Positions 40,112-52,131 of a stretch of DNA of 64,000 nt are shown here, piece by piece. The notes beneath the pieces are model-generated. The model was not told where the DNA came from. It worked only from the letters and a program-made list of their open reading frames with translations, and did no database searches. The first letter of the stretch is position 1, and the number at the start of each line of letters is the position of its first letter. A program made the translations under genes and the position numbers. The DNA is from Pyronema omphalodes (taxonomy: Eukaryota; Ascomycota; Pezizomycetes; Pezizales; Pyronemataceae): assembly GCA_024516155.1 (NCBI GenBank), contig JAJJXM010000041.1, positions 132,001 to 196,000 on the forward strand, written 5' to 3'.

Positions 40112-41889
40112 ATTGGGTAATTGGTTTTGATTAGTAGTTGGTGGTTATTGGTTATTAGTTGATGAGTTGGAAGGATTTGTATTCTTGGTGAAACCGAATG
40201 ATGATGATGATGATAATTATCCAACGCCGCTGACAACTGGGGTTTATATATCCAATCCCAACATTCCTTTTCTCATCGCCTTAAATCTTTCTCTAGGTAT
40301 CTTAAAGGTATCAAGGAATATAGTCGGATTAGATTTGCATTCCTGCACTTTACCGTGATACCTTGATCTTTTCCCCTTCATTCCTACAGCCAGCTGCAAA
40401 GTTGACTGGTTCATCCTTCCCTTGCATAGGCACCGATGAGGCACCAAATTATATTGACCGGTGATACCCAGCCGTTAAACTTCCGGTTTTAAAAAATAGA
40501 TTCTGGAAATAATATATCGCTAGATTTATAGGCACATCAAGATACATGAAACCATCACGGTAATGTCGGCATCGTGTTGTCCAAACTTGATGTATGTAGT
40601 AACCTTCGATGAGCGCGTGTGCTTTGGCTCAAAACTCTATTCCGTATTGTTTGTGACTTATTTGACGGTAACCGATTGGAAATGGTGACGTATTTGATTA
40701 TTTGATGGAATATCTGACACCCGTTTATAGGAGACCTTGAAATGATGACAAGGCAACTTGGAATGATCTGGAAAGTTACACAGCAAGGAGAAAATATCAA
40801 CTCCTCGACTCCTCAACTCCTCGAAATAATAATTAAAGCCGTAAACTCTAGCCGTATGCGATCACCTTCCACTTCCTGCATTAGTATACAGCATCCAATT
40901 CTGCCCCTCGCTTGAAAAGTTGTAAGCGAGCAATGCCGATGACACTCGCGTACTCGTGCCAGTTGCCGCAGTGCACTTGATGAACATCACAAAGTTTACA
41001 AAGCTCACATTACCCGCCGTCCACCGGGCATTTCAAAACAAATGCACTTGGCATCATACAAAATTCTTTCGTAAGGTAAATTCTTTCGCAATATCTCATA
41101 TTTGAACCTACAATTCTCCAAGCCATCCATCTCATCAATAAACAACCTCTGTTCCCATTAACCTGTCTTTCCATTATTATTTCCACACATAGCTCGCCAT
41201 CAAGAAATGATAGTCCAATGTCTAGAAATAAGATAAAAAACTCAAAACTCAAAACTGCGATCTCACCGCTAAGGTTCCAAGTTCCAATCAACTCCAGTAA
41301 CGATATAGCTAACCCCAAATTCAAGTAGTCAACGGTTCTCCAATTCTTACACATTTATAGTAACATCAGTCTACTGCTCTTACCAACAATCTACTCCTCT
41401 TCATCATGATCGAGTGATAATTTACGGTACCGCACGCGATGGACTCACAGAGAAACTGAAAGGCAGAGAAGTTGCCGCTGATACCGCTAGTGCCATGATT
41501 CGCTGTAGATCGCTCGCACTATACCTAGCATGGTTAAGTGTACACGAAACATCACTCGTTTTGTATAATGACACTATGTAGTTTACTCTTTGGAGCAAAG
41601 GTCTACAATGCCCATTTGAAAAAAATAATATGTCTCAAATACCCAATGAGTTTATAACACCAACACCAAAAATTTGAAGAAAAAAAAAAAAAAAAAAAAA
41701 AAAAAAACATTACTAATGCTTATCTGTGGCTAAGAAGGGGCTGATGCCGTGATCAAGCGCACAGATAAAGTTATGTAAGGCCACCGCGACTGGAGAACAC
41801 ACCCAAAATTAGTGCATACAAAAATCAACAACATGCCTGAAGGCAAAAGCACGCATCAATGAATAGCACATACGGATAAACTGTTAATT
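40112..41889. other. Intergenic, no supported gene
   Basis: It contains an ATGATG run (40198-40217) and an A run (41679-41707). It also includes the 5' flank of the secreted-protein gene. Open frames are short and motif-free. Confidence 0.4.
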
Positions 41890-41988
41890 AGGGTGCGTTT
41901 GGTTCCAACGGAAAACAAGGTTTTTAGCCCGTTTTTTCTGTGAAAATAGGCCAAAAACCTTTGTTTTCGATTGAACCAAATGCACCCT
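41890..41988. repeat. Foldback / MITE-like element (99 bp)
   Basis: The ends AGGGTGCGTTTGGTTC and GAACCAAATGCACCCT match as inverted repeats at 15 of 16 positions. The pairing continues inward (GGAAAACAAGG-TTTTTAG against CCAAAAACC-TTTGTTTTC), so nearly the whole element folds back around a central T/A-rich loop. The terminal motif resembles those of short non-autonomous DNA transposons. No clear target duplication is seen. Confidence 0.75.
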
Positions 41989-42472
41989 GATATAGTACAG
42001 AATTGTGTTTTGTACGAGGATGCACTGAATAATATTTATTGCCCCTTAATTAACCAGTTCCTCTGGACAAACCAGTTTTCGCAGTTTCAGGCTGTTCACT
42101 TTATTTGCCAAGCCTTACATTTGGTATACACTACTGGCAGTAAACCGAACTAGGCCGCCTTACGGTTCTCTTATTCCAACAGTCCGTACAGTCCGTTTTG
42201 GCTGTCATTATGAAGCTATAATCACGACGCGCGTTACACTAGCCAACCCAGTGCAAAAAGGTGCGCTTCTTTTCTCAAAGAAGGATGACCAGTTCTATTT
42301 TGCGAAGGACCAGACAATTTTAATAAGAAGCAAATCATGCTATTAGGGCTTTAACCGAACGATTTCGGATTTGGACTTCCCCCAAGTTCCTAACGACGGT
42401 GGATCAGATACCCCTTATGGGTGTATTGTAGCCCAATACCCTCAAGCAAATTATTCTCTATCATATCATAGT
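41989..42472. other. Intergenic, nothing assigned
   Basis: No open frame with a motif, repeat or RNA gene is apparent between the foldback element and the tandem array. Confidence 0.4.
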
Positions 42473-43555
42473 CAGGACCCAGGTCAACAACATCTCCGAA
42501 TTAGTGAAGCCCTTTGCTAACTTTTCCAAACACTTCCGCTCTAGTGGCATCGTCAAAGCAGTAACCCATCATTGTTGATGATCGGCGTTCCCACATCCCA
42601 TGGATATACATTTCGAAATTCTGGGAGCTGTAAAAGGAGTAGCATCAGTGGCATACAAGCGTAAACTGTGTGTCTTGCAAAGTGGTTGGTTCTAGTTGTA
42701 AACAACACGGGAAGAAACTTTAACCTTGAATCATGTTCCTCAAGATGAATGACCATAGAGAGGGGGTAACACTTCTCAATATTGCTAGCTACTCAAGCGA
42801 AGTGCCAAAGACGTATCGTACTATGGGCCCAGGTTGATTGCCACCGTCGAATCAGAGAGACTCTTTGCTAACTTTCCCACCACCTGCCTCCATATCGGCA
42901 TCGTCAGAGCAGTAACCCATCATGTTCGGTGGCAGATCTTCCCAAGCACCATGTAGAGACGTTTTGACATTGCTCTAATTGCAGAGTAAATTATGAGTGT
43001 GATTGCCTTCTGAACATGAATGAATGGTCATCGGCGGGGATAACACTTCTCAATACTACTAGCTACTCAAGCGAAGTGCCAAAGACGTATCGTATTATGG
43101 GCCCAGGTTGATTGCCACCGTCGAATCAGAGAGACTCTTTGCTAACTTTCCCACCACCTGCCTCCATATCGGCATCGTCAGAGCAGTAACCCATCATGTT
43201 CGGTGGCAGATCTTCCCAAGCACCATGTAGAGACGTTTTGACATTGCTCTAATTGCAGAGTAAAATATGAGTGTGATTGCCTTCTGAACATGAATGAATG
43301 GTCATCGGCGGGGATAACACTTCTCAATACTACTAGCTACTCAAGCGAAGTGCCAAAGACGTATCGTATTATGGGCCCAGGTTGATTGCCACCGTCGAAT
43401 CAGAGAGACTCTTTGCTGACTTTCCCACCACCTGCCTCCATATCGGCATCGTCAGAGCAGTAACCCATCATGTTCGGTGGCAGATCTTCCCAAGCACCAT
43501 ATAGAGACGTTTTGACATTGCTCTAATTGCAGAGTAAAATATGAGTGTGGTTACC
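42473..43555. repeat. 274-bp tandem repeat, about four units
   Basis: The anchor AGGTTGATTGCCACCGTCGA occurs at 42831, 43105 and 43379, a constant 274-bp period. Units 2 and 3 are nearly identical. The first (about 42473-42770) is diverged but keeps CTTTGCTAACTTTTCC and AGCAGTAACCCATCAT. No long open frame crosses the units, so a non-coding satellite or an expanded gene remnant are the options. Confidence 0.92.
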
Positions 43556-44341
43556 TCCATAAGTTCTGCAAAGTCTCGGGTAGTCTGTAGGGATTAATTG
43601 TTAGTATCCGCAAATTGCAATTTCAAATCGTAGAGAGGGATTGCAAACTACCAAGTAGTCTATCATGACAGAAAAAAGATGAGCAATTACCGTTGGTGGT
43701 GGTTTAACGTAGTGCGTCAATACTTTGACGGCCGTCAGATACCAATAGTGGAGGAAAGGTGGAGTTTTGTATATCCATGGGTGGAAAGCTAGATGTTCTG
43801 TTGATAGCCTAGTGGAGGGTATACATATGGCCCGAAGCTTCGGCTAGGCTTTCTTAAATTCACCCTGTTACTTACATAACCTATCTACCTGGTAAACCTA
43901 TCTCTATGACCGCTACCGGTCAACTTGTCCATTAACATTTCTTCCCCTCTCTCTCTTCCCCATTTTCTTTTCTGTACCATGCGCATGCATGTGGCCTGGT
44001 ACACAGCATTATCGACTATTGCGGGATTCGGAGCAGCAGTTCTATAAGAGAGAGTTTGGTTCAGCCTTGAACAATGTTTATAACCGGATTTGAAACAATG
44101 TTGAAAAATAGGTATTTGATTTCCGTGGAAGTTGCACCTCGGAACAAAGTTTCTCGCTCCCCCGAGAGTCCCGAGACACCAGGAAAACTTTGCCTCCGTG
44201 AAATCTGAACTTTGTTACCGCCACAATCAAAACAACACCAACCCCAATTCTTTTTCACACTATTCCATATTTTATTCTCGCGTGAATATCCCTCACTATG
44301 CGAATTTGTATTCGTGACAAAAAAAGTGTGCAAACAACACG
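43556..44341. other. Intergenic, nothing assigned
   Basis: It holds the flank of the tandem array and an upstream region for the small frame at 44342. No RNA gene or repeat is evident. Confidence 0.4.
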
Positions 44342-44635
44342 ATGGATATTGATGATGCAGACTCCATCTCTAACAGCGACAGCGAGTCCAGCGCCTCCAG
44401 CTCCGATGCGGAGGAGAATGCCGGTCAACTTATATCATCGTGGATTCAGCAGGTCCGCGATGTTGTGTGTGAACTGTCATCAGCGAAGGAAGGACACTAT
44501 CACCCTCATGAGTTAAACATTCGGCTCCCAAGAAAAAACAAGACTTCTGGAACATCACGCGTTGTAATCTTTGAGATTAGAATGTGGCTTCCCGGAAGCA
44601 GCTTGTGGCGCGTGGTAACAGTTTTCGTGAGATGA
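44342..44635 (+). CDS. Possible small acidic protein (97 aa)
   Basis: ATG 44342 opens 97 codons. The N-terminus is very acidic and Ser-rich (MDIDDADSISNSDSESSASS), followed by a helical stretch (LISSWIQQVRDVVCELSSA) and a mixed C-terminus. The composition is unlike random sequence, but no family is recognised and a longer spliced gene is possible. Confidence 0.35.
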   Translation: MDIDDADSISNSDSESSASSSDAEENAGQLISSWIQQVRDVVCELSSAKEGHYHPHELNIRLPRKNKTSGTSRVVIFEIRMWLPGSSLWRVVTVFVR

Positions 44636-45167
44636 ACCAAACAGCGAAAGTTATGAAAAATAGTTAAGGTAAGAGCTTGGCAGTGACAAGAAAGTTGAAA
44701 CTTCGCTTCTGGTTGGAACAATGTTTCGAGTTGAATTAAACCCTGCCTAAGAAACCTTCGTATGTATATAGCATATTCCACTGTTTCCCATATTTGTTTG
44801 ATCGATCATCAGTCCAGTCCGCGATTATAAGGTAAGGGGAATGGACTACACATCGATGGTCCATCCGGCACCTCAGAGTTTCAGACTATGTACAACCGAC
44901 AGCAAAATTCGTCGTTGACTGTACATATTCGATTATGGTCCAAAGAGAAAATATGTTTGGTATACCAAAGACATAATTTGCGCTGCGCTGGTTTACACAG
45001 ATAGTACCAGCACGGAAAAAGAATAAAAAGGAAGATGAGAAGGAAAATAAAAAGGAAAATAAAAAGGAAGATAAGAAGGAAAGTAGATAATAAAAATCAA
45101 AATGAAACAATAAAAAGGAAAGGAGGAAATGAGTTTTTGTTACTTCAAAAAGGGGAAAAAATATATG

Positions 45168-45350
45168 TCTATAACCTATAACGCCTATAACGCCTATAAC
45201 GCCTATAACGCCTATAACGCCTATAACGCCTATAACGCCTATAACGCCTATAACGCCTATAACGCCTATAACGCCTATAACGCCTATAACGCCTATAACG
45301 CCTATAACGCCTATAACGCCTATAACGCCTATAACGTCTATAACGCCTAT
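45168..45350. repeat. 9-bp minisatellite (CCTATAACG), about 20 units
   Basis: Near-perfect tandem CCTATAACG. Because the unit is a multiple of three and stop-free in several frames, it produces artefactual frames on both strands (YNAYNA.., RRYRRY.., GVIGVI..). Confidence 0.97.
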
Positions 45351-45624
45351 CATACATCATACCTCTTACATCATACCTCTTAAATCATACCTCTCAAATA
45401 TCAAATCTCAAGTATCAAGCATTCTTCATCACCTTTCTTAAGCCGCGTTATGATACTTATTTCACAGCACGGAGGAGTTTAGGTATCGTGTGGTTGAAAT
45501 ATATAGAAACCTAAAACTTCAAACTTCAAACTTCAAACTTTAAACTCGACATTATGATTCCAGAAACTTTCAGCAAAATTTTTGAAAGCTTTTCGGAAAG
45601 GACTTCAAAATATGTTGGTTGGGA

Positions 45625-45734
45625 TGATTGGTTGATTGGTTGATTGGTTGATTGGTTGATTGGTTGATTGGTTGATTGGTTGATTGGTTGATTGGTTGAT
45701 TGGTTGATTGGTTGATTGGTTGATTGGTTGATTG
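45625..45734. repeat. 8-bp minisatellite (GATTGGTT), about 14 units
   Basis: Perfect tandem GATTGGTT units, flanked by unique sequence. Confidence 0.97.
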
Positions 45735-48700
45735 ATCAGCGGATTAGTTAGCTGGTCCATTCCGCGATAATATATTTGAGGATTTGATATTATCTTATAT
45801 GTTATGTTTATTACTCATGCTTGAGTATGTATATAGAAACATGAAACATAAAAGTATAGAAACATAGTAACACAGCAAACACAGCAAACACAGCAACATC
45901 TTTTCATTCGTGCGTCTTAGTATCGGTGTATCGGAGTGCCAGACCATCGGAATCACAGTGTATCGTATAATACATCAACGCATCAATACACGAAGCACAT
46001 CTCGTTGGGAGGTGGGGGGCATCGCATCACATCTCGACGCCACAATTTCGCATCTCTAAATCAACTACATACATATGTATTGTTGAGCCCCAAACCCCCA
46101 AAACCCCAAACCCCCCAATCCTCGTATTTTCTTCAGCTAACCATGTTCTATGTATCATTTCCATATCTTCGTATCCTATAGCGTTGGGACAGAAACCTAC
46201 TATGTATATCCAATCCTATGTACCGGTTACAAGTAACGTACGTAATGGTGAGGTAGGAACTATACCACCATATGTCTATACCTGTTCCAGTCTTCCAGAA
46301 CGGTGAGGTAACATACACAACAGCATACCAGTCGATTGAGTCCACTGTCCCCAACCCTTATGCACAGACCCCGAACTGTCCTGTCCTGTCCTGTGCTGTC
46401 CTGTCCTGTGATATCTTACATAGCTATCTTAGCCACACTATGCACATACATACACACCTACAAACCCTAAGCAACCACGGGAGCATTCCGTTAACCAAAA
46501 AACCAACCCGGGATGCCCGAAGTGAATATGCCCTACATACATAGCAACAGTATAGCAACAGTATAGCAACGATCGGTCGGTGGGGGGGGGGGGGGGGGGG
46601 GCAGCCCAGTAATCGGTTGCGTTCGGTTGTTATCCCTTATCCCTAGCGTCCAGCATGTATCCGAAGTTCGAAGATCCCGGATTCCGGGGGAACCCGAGGA
46701 CCCTGTCATTTTTCTTCTTGCGTTGCAGAAGCGTTATGCCAAGATTTGTAACCGTTATTAAGATACACCGGGGGTTTGGGGGTTAGCGCTGATTTGTTGC
46801 TTTGTTGCTTTGTTGCTTTATGGGATTGGTGGGATTGGATTAGTCCGTGGTGAAGTGTTATTGCTCTTTTGAATAACGGTGCTGGTTGCTGTGGGAGGGG
46901 AAATTGGTGGGATTTTTTTACGGATGGGAGGTATGGATTGGTGGTATGTATGTAAGAACACACCGGAAGGTTTGGTTGGGGATGAAGAAATATCACCATT
47001 GAAAGCACCGGTGTGTAAAAATCAAAGGAGTAACAGGGACGGGATGTTATTGTGTGGCGCAGTACTGGGCTTCCCTTTCTTTCTCTCTCTCGCTTTTTTT
47101 TTTTTTTACTTCCTATTTTATTTTCATTCCTCATAACCGTTATTTTTTTTTTTGTTGTTGTTATTTTCAACATCGCGATGATTTTTCTCGTTTCTTATTT
47201 CTCGTAGCATCTTGTTTCGGAAACGAGGCGGTGTTGTGACTTGGCTCGGAATGTTCCAAATTCCAATAGCCGAATATGTACGTCCAAGCCCCCGTCGCGT
47301 CACCAGGCCAACCGACGGCAGGCCAACCAAGCTTAAACACCATCAACTCGCTTCCCCCCGCACTTTTCTTTAGCTCGCTCGGTTCATACATCATAGCCAC
47401 ATAGCCAGTCCGGGTTCATCGCTTATGAGCAGCAGGTAGCATGAAGCATGAAGCTGTTGAGCTCAGCTCCCGGCGCCGTCATGCAGTGATTGTACATATC
47501 GTATCGTATCGTATCGTATCCTACGCTCATCACTTCCCACTTCTTGTCCCTGTCTGCTTGTCGCTACTTGTCGCTACTTGTCGCTACTTGTCGCTGTGTC
47601 TCATCAATGCATAAATCTCTTATTTCTTCCTTTTCTCCGAGAAATCAAATGTGCGGTGTTCGGTGTCGTGTTCGGTGTCGTGTGCTGTGTGCTGCCAGAG
47701 CTCTCTCGAGCCTCTCTTGCTGCTGCCTGCTTCCCTACCCTAGCTTCCCACTCGGACTGGCGCGATAACATGACCAGGGGGGCTAAGATTCCGGGCTATG
47801 CTACATACATACACTACATACACTACACTACGTAACCGACACCCCGACACCCCGACACCCCGACACCCCGACACCCCGAAGCACCGAAAGATTCTCGTGC
47901 ACTATGCATTACGGGAGCGGCAACGGAATAATAGGAATACATATGGTGGAATAAACTATATGCTACCCGACGGAGTTATTTGAGGATGGGGATATTATAC
48001 CGATGGCAGAAAACGGAATATGGAAACGGAAACGGAATAAGATGGATTTGGATATGGGTATGGATTGCAGATGGGATGGTAATGACCGGAGTAAACGGAG
48101 TATCCATGCGGGGCGGAAGAAGGGTTTGTAGAAATGCATATTATGGATGGGAATCAATGGATACAGTACATACCGATGGATTGAAGTTTCCCCGGAACTA
48201 TGGTTGGATGATGATGTTTCCCCGTGGGTTAATCTATGGATTAGCTCTGTGGCTTGTAGCTGTGGATAAGCTTAAGCTCCTACGGATGTGCTCCGTGGCT
48301 TGGAATAGTGACAGTGACAGTGACTGTGATAGTGTGGTGCTGTGTAAGTAGAAGTAGAAGTAACAGTAGCAGTTACAATAACGATGATAATGCTCGACAA
48401 GCATGCACCATACAACCGAGGACCACCGGGCTCGGTGTTCTGTCTTACGAATCCCCGAAAATTCTCCAAGCCATATCCAAGCCAAGCCTGTAACCGCATG
48501 CAGAGATGCAGAGACAAAAAGAACAAACAAGGAAGCTCTGGGACAATGGTGTATGTATATTCAACAGCGGTTTTGATCATTTGCCGGATTTGATCATGTT
48601 GGGATAACGTGATGTACAACGCTTGCCTAATTTAATTTAATTTTGACATATTGAGATGCAATGGGGAATATGGCAGGATGAGGGATATGTTGATATGTTC

Positions 48701-49485
48701 TTCTCCGTTCCCACGTAGTCGTTCGTGGTCACTATATCATGCTTTGGCGGAGACAGTGGAGACAAAGAGTTAAAGCTTGTGATATTAAAGTTTGAGAGAT
48801 TAAATAGAGACTGTGGATAGTAGACAGCTCAATCGTATCACAGCAGTAACAATAACCTACCAGAGATATGAATTGCTTATTCTCATATCATATCACAGCT
48901 ACAATCTCCATTCATCCCGTGCGATAGCTTCATCGGGCCTTGTTCCACCGGTCCCGCTCAAGCCACAACTTCCTATCCCATCGCATACCCTAACTTCTAA
49001 GTTCCTAACCACTCCCCAGCAGCAGCTCAACCAACTCGAACTCTAACTCGAACCTTCGGGACTAGTAGATAATAGCTAATAGCTAATCAACCAACGGTGG
49101 AATGGTGCACTACGGACAACTTACAAGGTAGGTGCATCATCATGATAATCCCACCACTTGAAGCACCCCCCTGCTGTAGCTGCGGTGCTGGAGTAACACA
49201 GCAGCTGGGCAGGGCAGGGCAACTGGAGTATCACAGGCTGTCGAAGAGTACATATTACTGCTCATCCCCCCCCCTTCCCCCACCTCTGCTCTGAGATAAC
49301 TTGAACAAACCACAACCTCGAAAAAATCGTTTCGCGTTCCCTTCCAGCTCGATCGACGGACAACAAGCAAGCCTCCCTCGATCAATAAATAGGATACAGC
49401 TACCTACTGTACCAACCGCACCCACCGCTGCTACCAACTCCACGAACGAAATAACCATTCACCCCGCCTCCCTACAAACGAAACA
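45735..49485. other. Intergenic stretch with many simple repeats; no supported gene
   Basis: It contains CTGTC pentamers (46377-46412), a G20 run (46582-46601), TTGTTGCTT repeats (about 46793-46818), T runs (47094-47108, 47143-47152), CGTAT pentamers (47498-47519), CTACTTGTCG repeats (about 47560-47595), CGACACCC octamers (47838-47878) and GTGACA repeats (48307-48325). Several 60-155-codon frames have repeat-driven composition and no motif. Confidence 0.5.
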
Positions 49486-51200
49486 ATGTCAACCTCCGCC
49501 CCAAGAGCCGTAAACACAAGATCAAAGTTTATGAGCCACCCGGCAGTGACGACGGTGCTACCGTTTGTGAACGGTGGTGCTGCGGGAATGATTGCTACTA
49601 CTTTTATTCAGCCGGTTGATATGGTCAAGGTATGACATTGCCTCTGTTCTCTTTCTCTTTTTGTCATTGCCATTGCCATTGCTATTGCTTAGAGCGCTGG
49701 GCTTGTCTTTTGAGAAGCTGGGTTCTTGTTTTGCTATACCGAGTATCCGAGTGGCAATGGACGAAACAGATGAGAAGCGGGCCGGCTCTACGAGGGAAAT
49801 AGAAGGAGATACTGAAAGAGGAGATACCGTTACCCCGCTCGAACTCCCGGATGATCTGCGGTTGTCATGGCATCTGTAACCGATGGCTGGTGGATGCGGG
49901 GTTGCGCAGGTTACACGGGATGCATGGGGTGTCTTGTGTTGTTTGTGTAACCTGTGCATGTGTTGCCGCTGGATTATTCCCGCAGCTCTCCGCTACCCGC
50001 TGCTAGCTGCTTGAGGATTCCTGGCTTGCTATGTTCTTTATCTCTCTATCTCTCCATTTCTCCATCTTTCCCGATATTTCCTCTCGTCTTGAAGCTACAG
50101 GCTCTTTTCTTTTAGAAATACCCAGAAAAGTAATATGAGAAATAATATACTGACATGAAACTATCAATGACAGGTCCGACTCCAACTCGCAGGAGAAGGT
50201 CTAGCCGGTGCAGCCCGTCCCTCGCCATTCACTATCACCCGCGATATCATTGCCCAAGGAAGGGTTCTTGATCTGTACTCTGGTCTTTCGGCCGGGTTGC
50301 TTAGACAGGCTGTGTATGTTCCCCTGTGATGTTTCCATTCCCGAGCTTCCCTATCACTTTGGTCCCCCACCGCGGCATATAGCTTATCCCTGTCGCTACC
50401 TTCCTCATCATCATCCCAGCATAGTCTAGCGTCGCATAACATAGCTAACCCCCCATGCAGCTACACCACCGCGCGCATGGGATTTTTCTCCACCTTCATG
50501 ACGCGTTTCCAAGCCACAGCCAAATCCGAAAACCGCTCAATAACCTTCGGCGAGCGTGCGGGAGCCTCTTTAGCAGCAGGTGGACTCGGAGCCATCCTCG
50601 GTAACCCCGCCGACCTCGCCTTAATCCGAATGCAATCCGATGGTCTTGCTCCTGCTGCATCCCGGAAAAATTACACCTCTGTCCTGAACGCACTTTCCCG
50701 TATCGCCAAGTCTGAGGGTGTGTTGGCTTTGTGGAATGGATGCCTACCTACCGTGGCTAGAGCTATGGCACTGAACTTTGGTCAACTTGCGTTCTATTCG
50801 GAGTCGAAGGAGCAGTTGAAGAAGATGGGGGCTTTCAAGGGGTTCAGATGGGAGGAACCGGCCAGGAATCTTGGGGCTTCGGCCGTCGCGGGTTTCTTTG
50901 CTAGTTTCTTTTCGTTGCCGTTTGATTTTGTGAAGACGAGATTACAGAAGCAGACGAAGGCTGCGGATGGAACTTTGCCATACAGAGGAACGCTACATTG
51001 TGCGGTTAAGGTTGCTAAGGAGGAGGGTTTGTTGAGGTTTTATAGAGGCTTTGGAACGTAAGTTGCTTTTTGCCACTGAGGAAGGAATTTTTGCTGATTG
51101 ATATTGGGATAGTTACTACGTCCGTATCGCCCCTCATGCTATGTTGACGGTTTTGTTCGCCGATTGGTTCTTGCAGTTGACTAAGACTGGTTCTGTTTAA
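49486..51200 (+). CDS. Mitochondrial 2-oxoglutarate/malate carrier (322 aa, four exons)
   Basis: Exons 49486-49629, 50174-50313, 50461-51057 and 51113-51200. Introns use donors GTATGA, GTATGT and GTAAGT, with CTGAC/CTAAC branch motifs. All joins keep frame (969 coding nt). The protein has the three-fold mitochondrial carrier repeat with PX(D/E)XX(K/R)-type motifs: PVDMVK (43-48), PADLAL (144-149, degenerate as in this subfamily) and PFDFVK (about 248-253). GLSAGLLRQAVYTTARMG, ALIRMQSDG, LWNGCLPTVARAM and YYVRIAPHAML closely follow the animal oxoglutarate carrier (SLC25A11). It exchanges cytosolic malate for matrix 2-oxoglutarate across the inner membrane, as in the malate-aspartate shuttle. 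The first intron (544 bp) is long for this genome. Related dicarboxylate carriers are the main alternative. Confidence 0.92.
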
Positions 51201-51848
51201 ACCGCCTCCAACCTTACCCCATCTTACCCGCCACTATCCCCGTCACTATCACAGACATCATCAGGGTCCTTCTTATGTTTTATACACTTCCACTTCGTAA
51301 CTTTATTATTGTATTGGGTCCCGTGTTGTTTTTTTTTTTGTTGCTTTTTTGGGAGGAATAACAAGCGCTTTGGGAATTTTGGTTTTGATTGTTTTGTTGT
51401 TTGGAATTTTGTTGTATTGCTTTTTTGGAACGGTGACCGAAGGATATTCTTTTATTGATCGATCAACTTTGGATTCGGTAGAGAACTCGTGTGCGGTAGA
51501 TTCTGTTTTATGAGGAATGGATATGAAAAATTGAAAAATTGAATATTGAATATTGAAATTATAACTGGAAGTGAAATTGAAAAGATGGGAATGCGATGTG
51601 ATTAAAGTGATTTGATTGAGAGGGAACAGGGAAGAGATGGTTTAAGTGAGAAGTTTTGAGTGATAGTGAGAGATAGAGGCGGAGAGATCGAAGGAGGGAC
51701 AGTTCTGGCTTGCTGGTACTTTATTGGTAATCACTGGCTCGCTCAGACTTTGCGCAATTTAGGTTGGTGTACTGTAGGAGGATGAAGGGGAGAAGGAAAA
51801 GGGTTTCATATATGATATATGGAAATTACCCTGAAGTTGTGTGGGAAT
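51201..51848. other. 3' flank of the carrier gene
   Basis: AT-rich, with a T run and short GAAATTGAA-type repeats (51525-51580). No gene is seen up to the LINE2 target repeat. Confidence 0.45.
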
Positions 51849-52131
51849 ATGTGATGGGTGTGCACCCGGAAATCATCAGATTTTCGAGCGGATTCTTGAA
51901 TAGCTCACTCGATTTACCTACCCGAAGCCTCTCCAGACCCGGCACGCTCTTTTTCGTCGCGCAAGCGAGGTGAAAGAGAATCACGGCCCCTGAAGACGCC
52001 CCTCGGCACAGGCACAACGCGACTCCACCACAACCACAAAACAACAACCACTCGCTCGAACTCGTCTTCTCTTCTCTCCCCTTTAACTCTATCGCTCCCT
52101 CAATCTCCCCTCCCAACTCCTTCGCGGCGAC

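Noticed and set aside
44886..45383. Frames reading GVIGVI, YNAYNA and RRYRRY
   Set aside because: Same cause: stop-free 9-bp CCTATAACG repeat.
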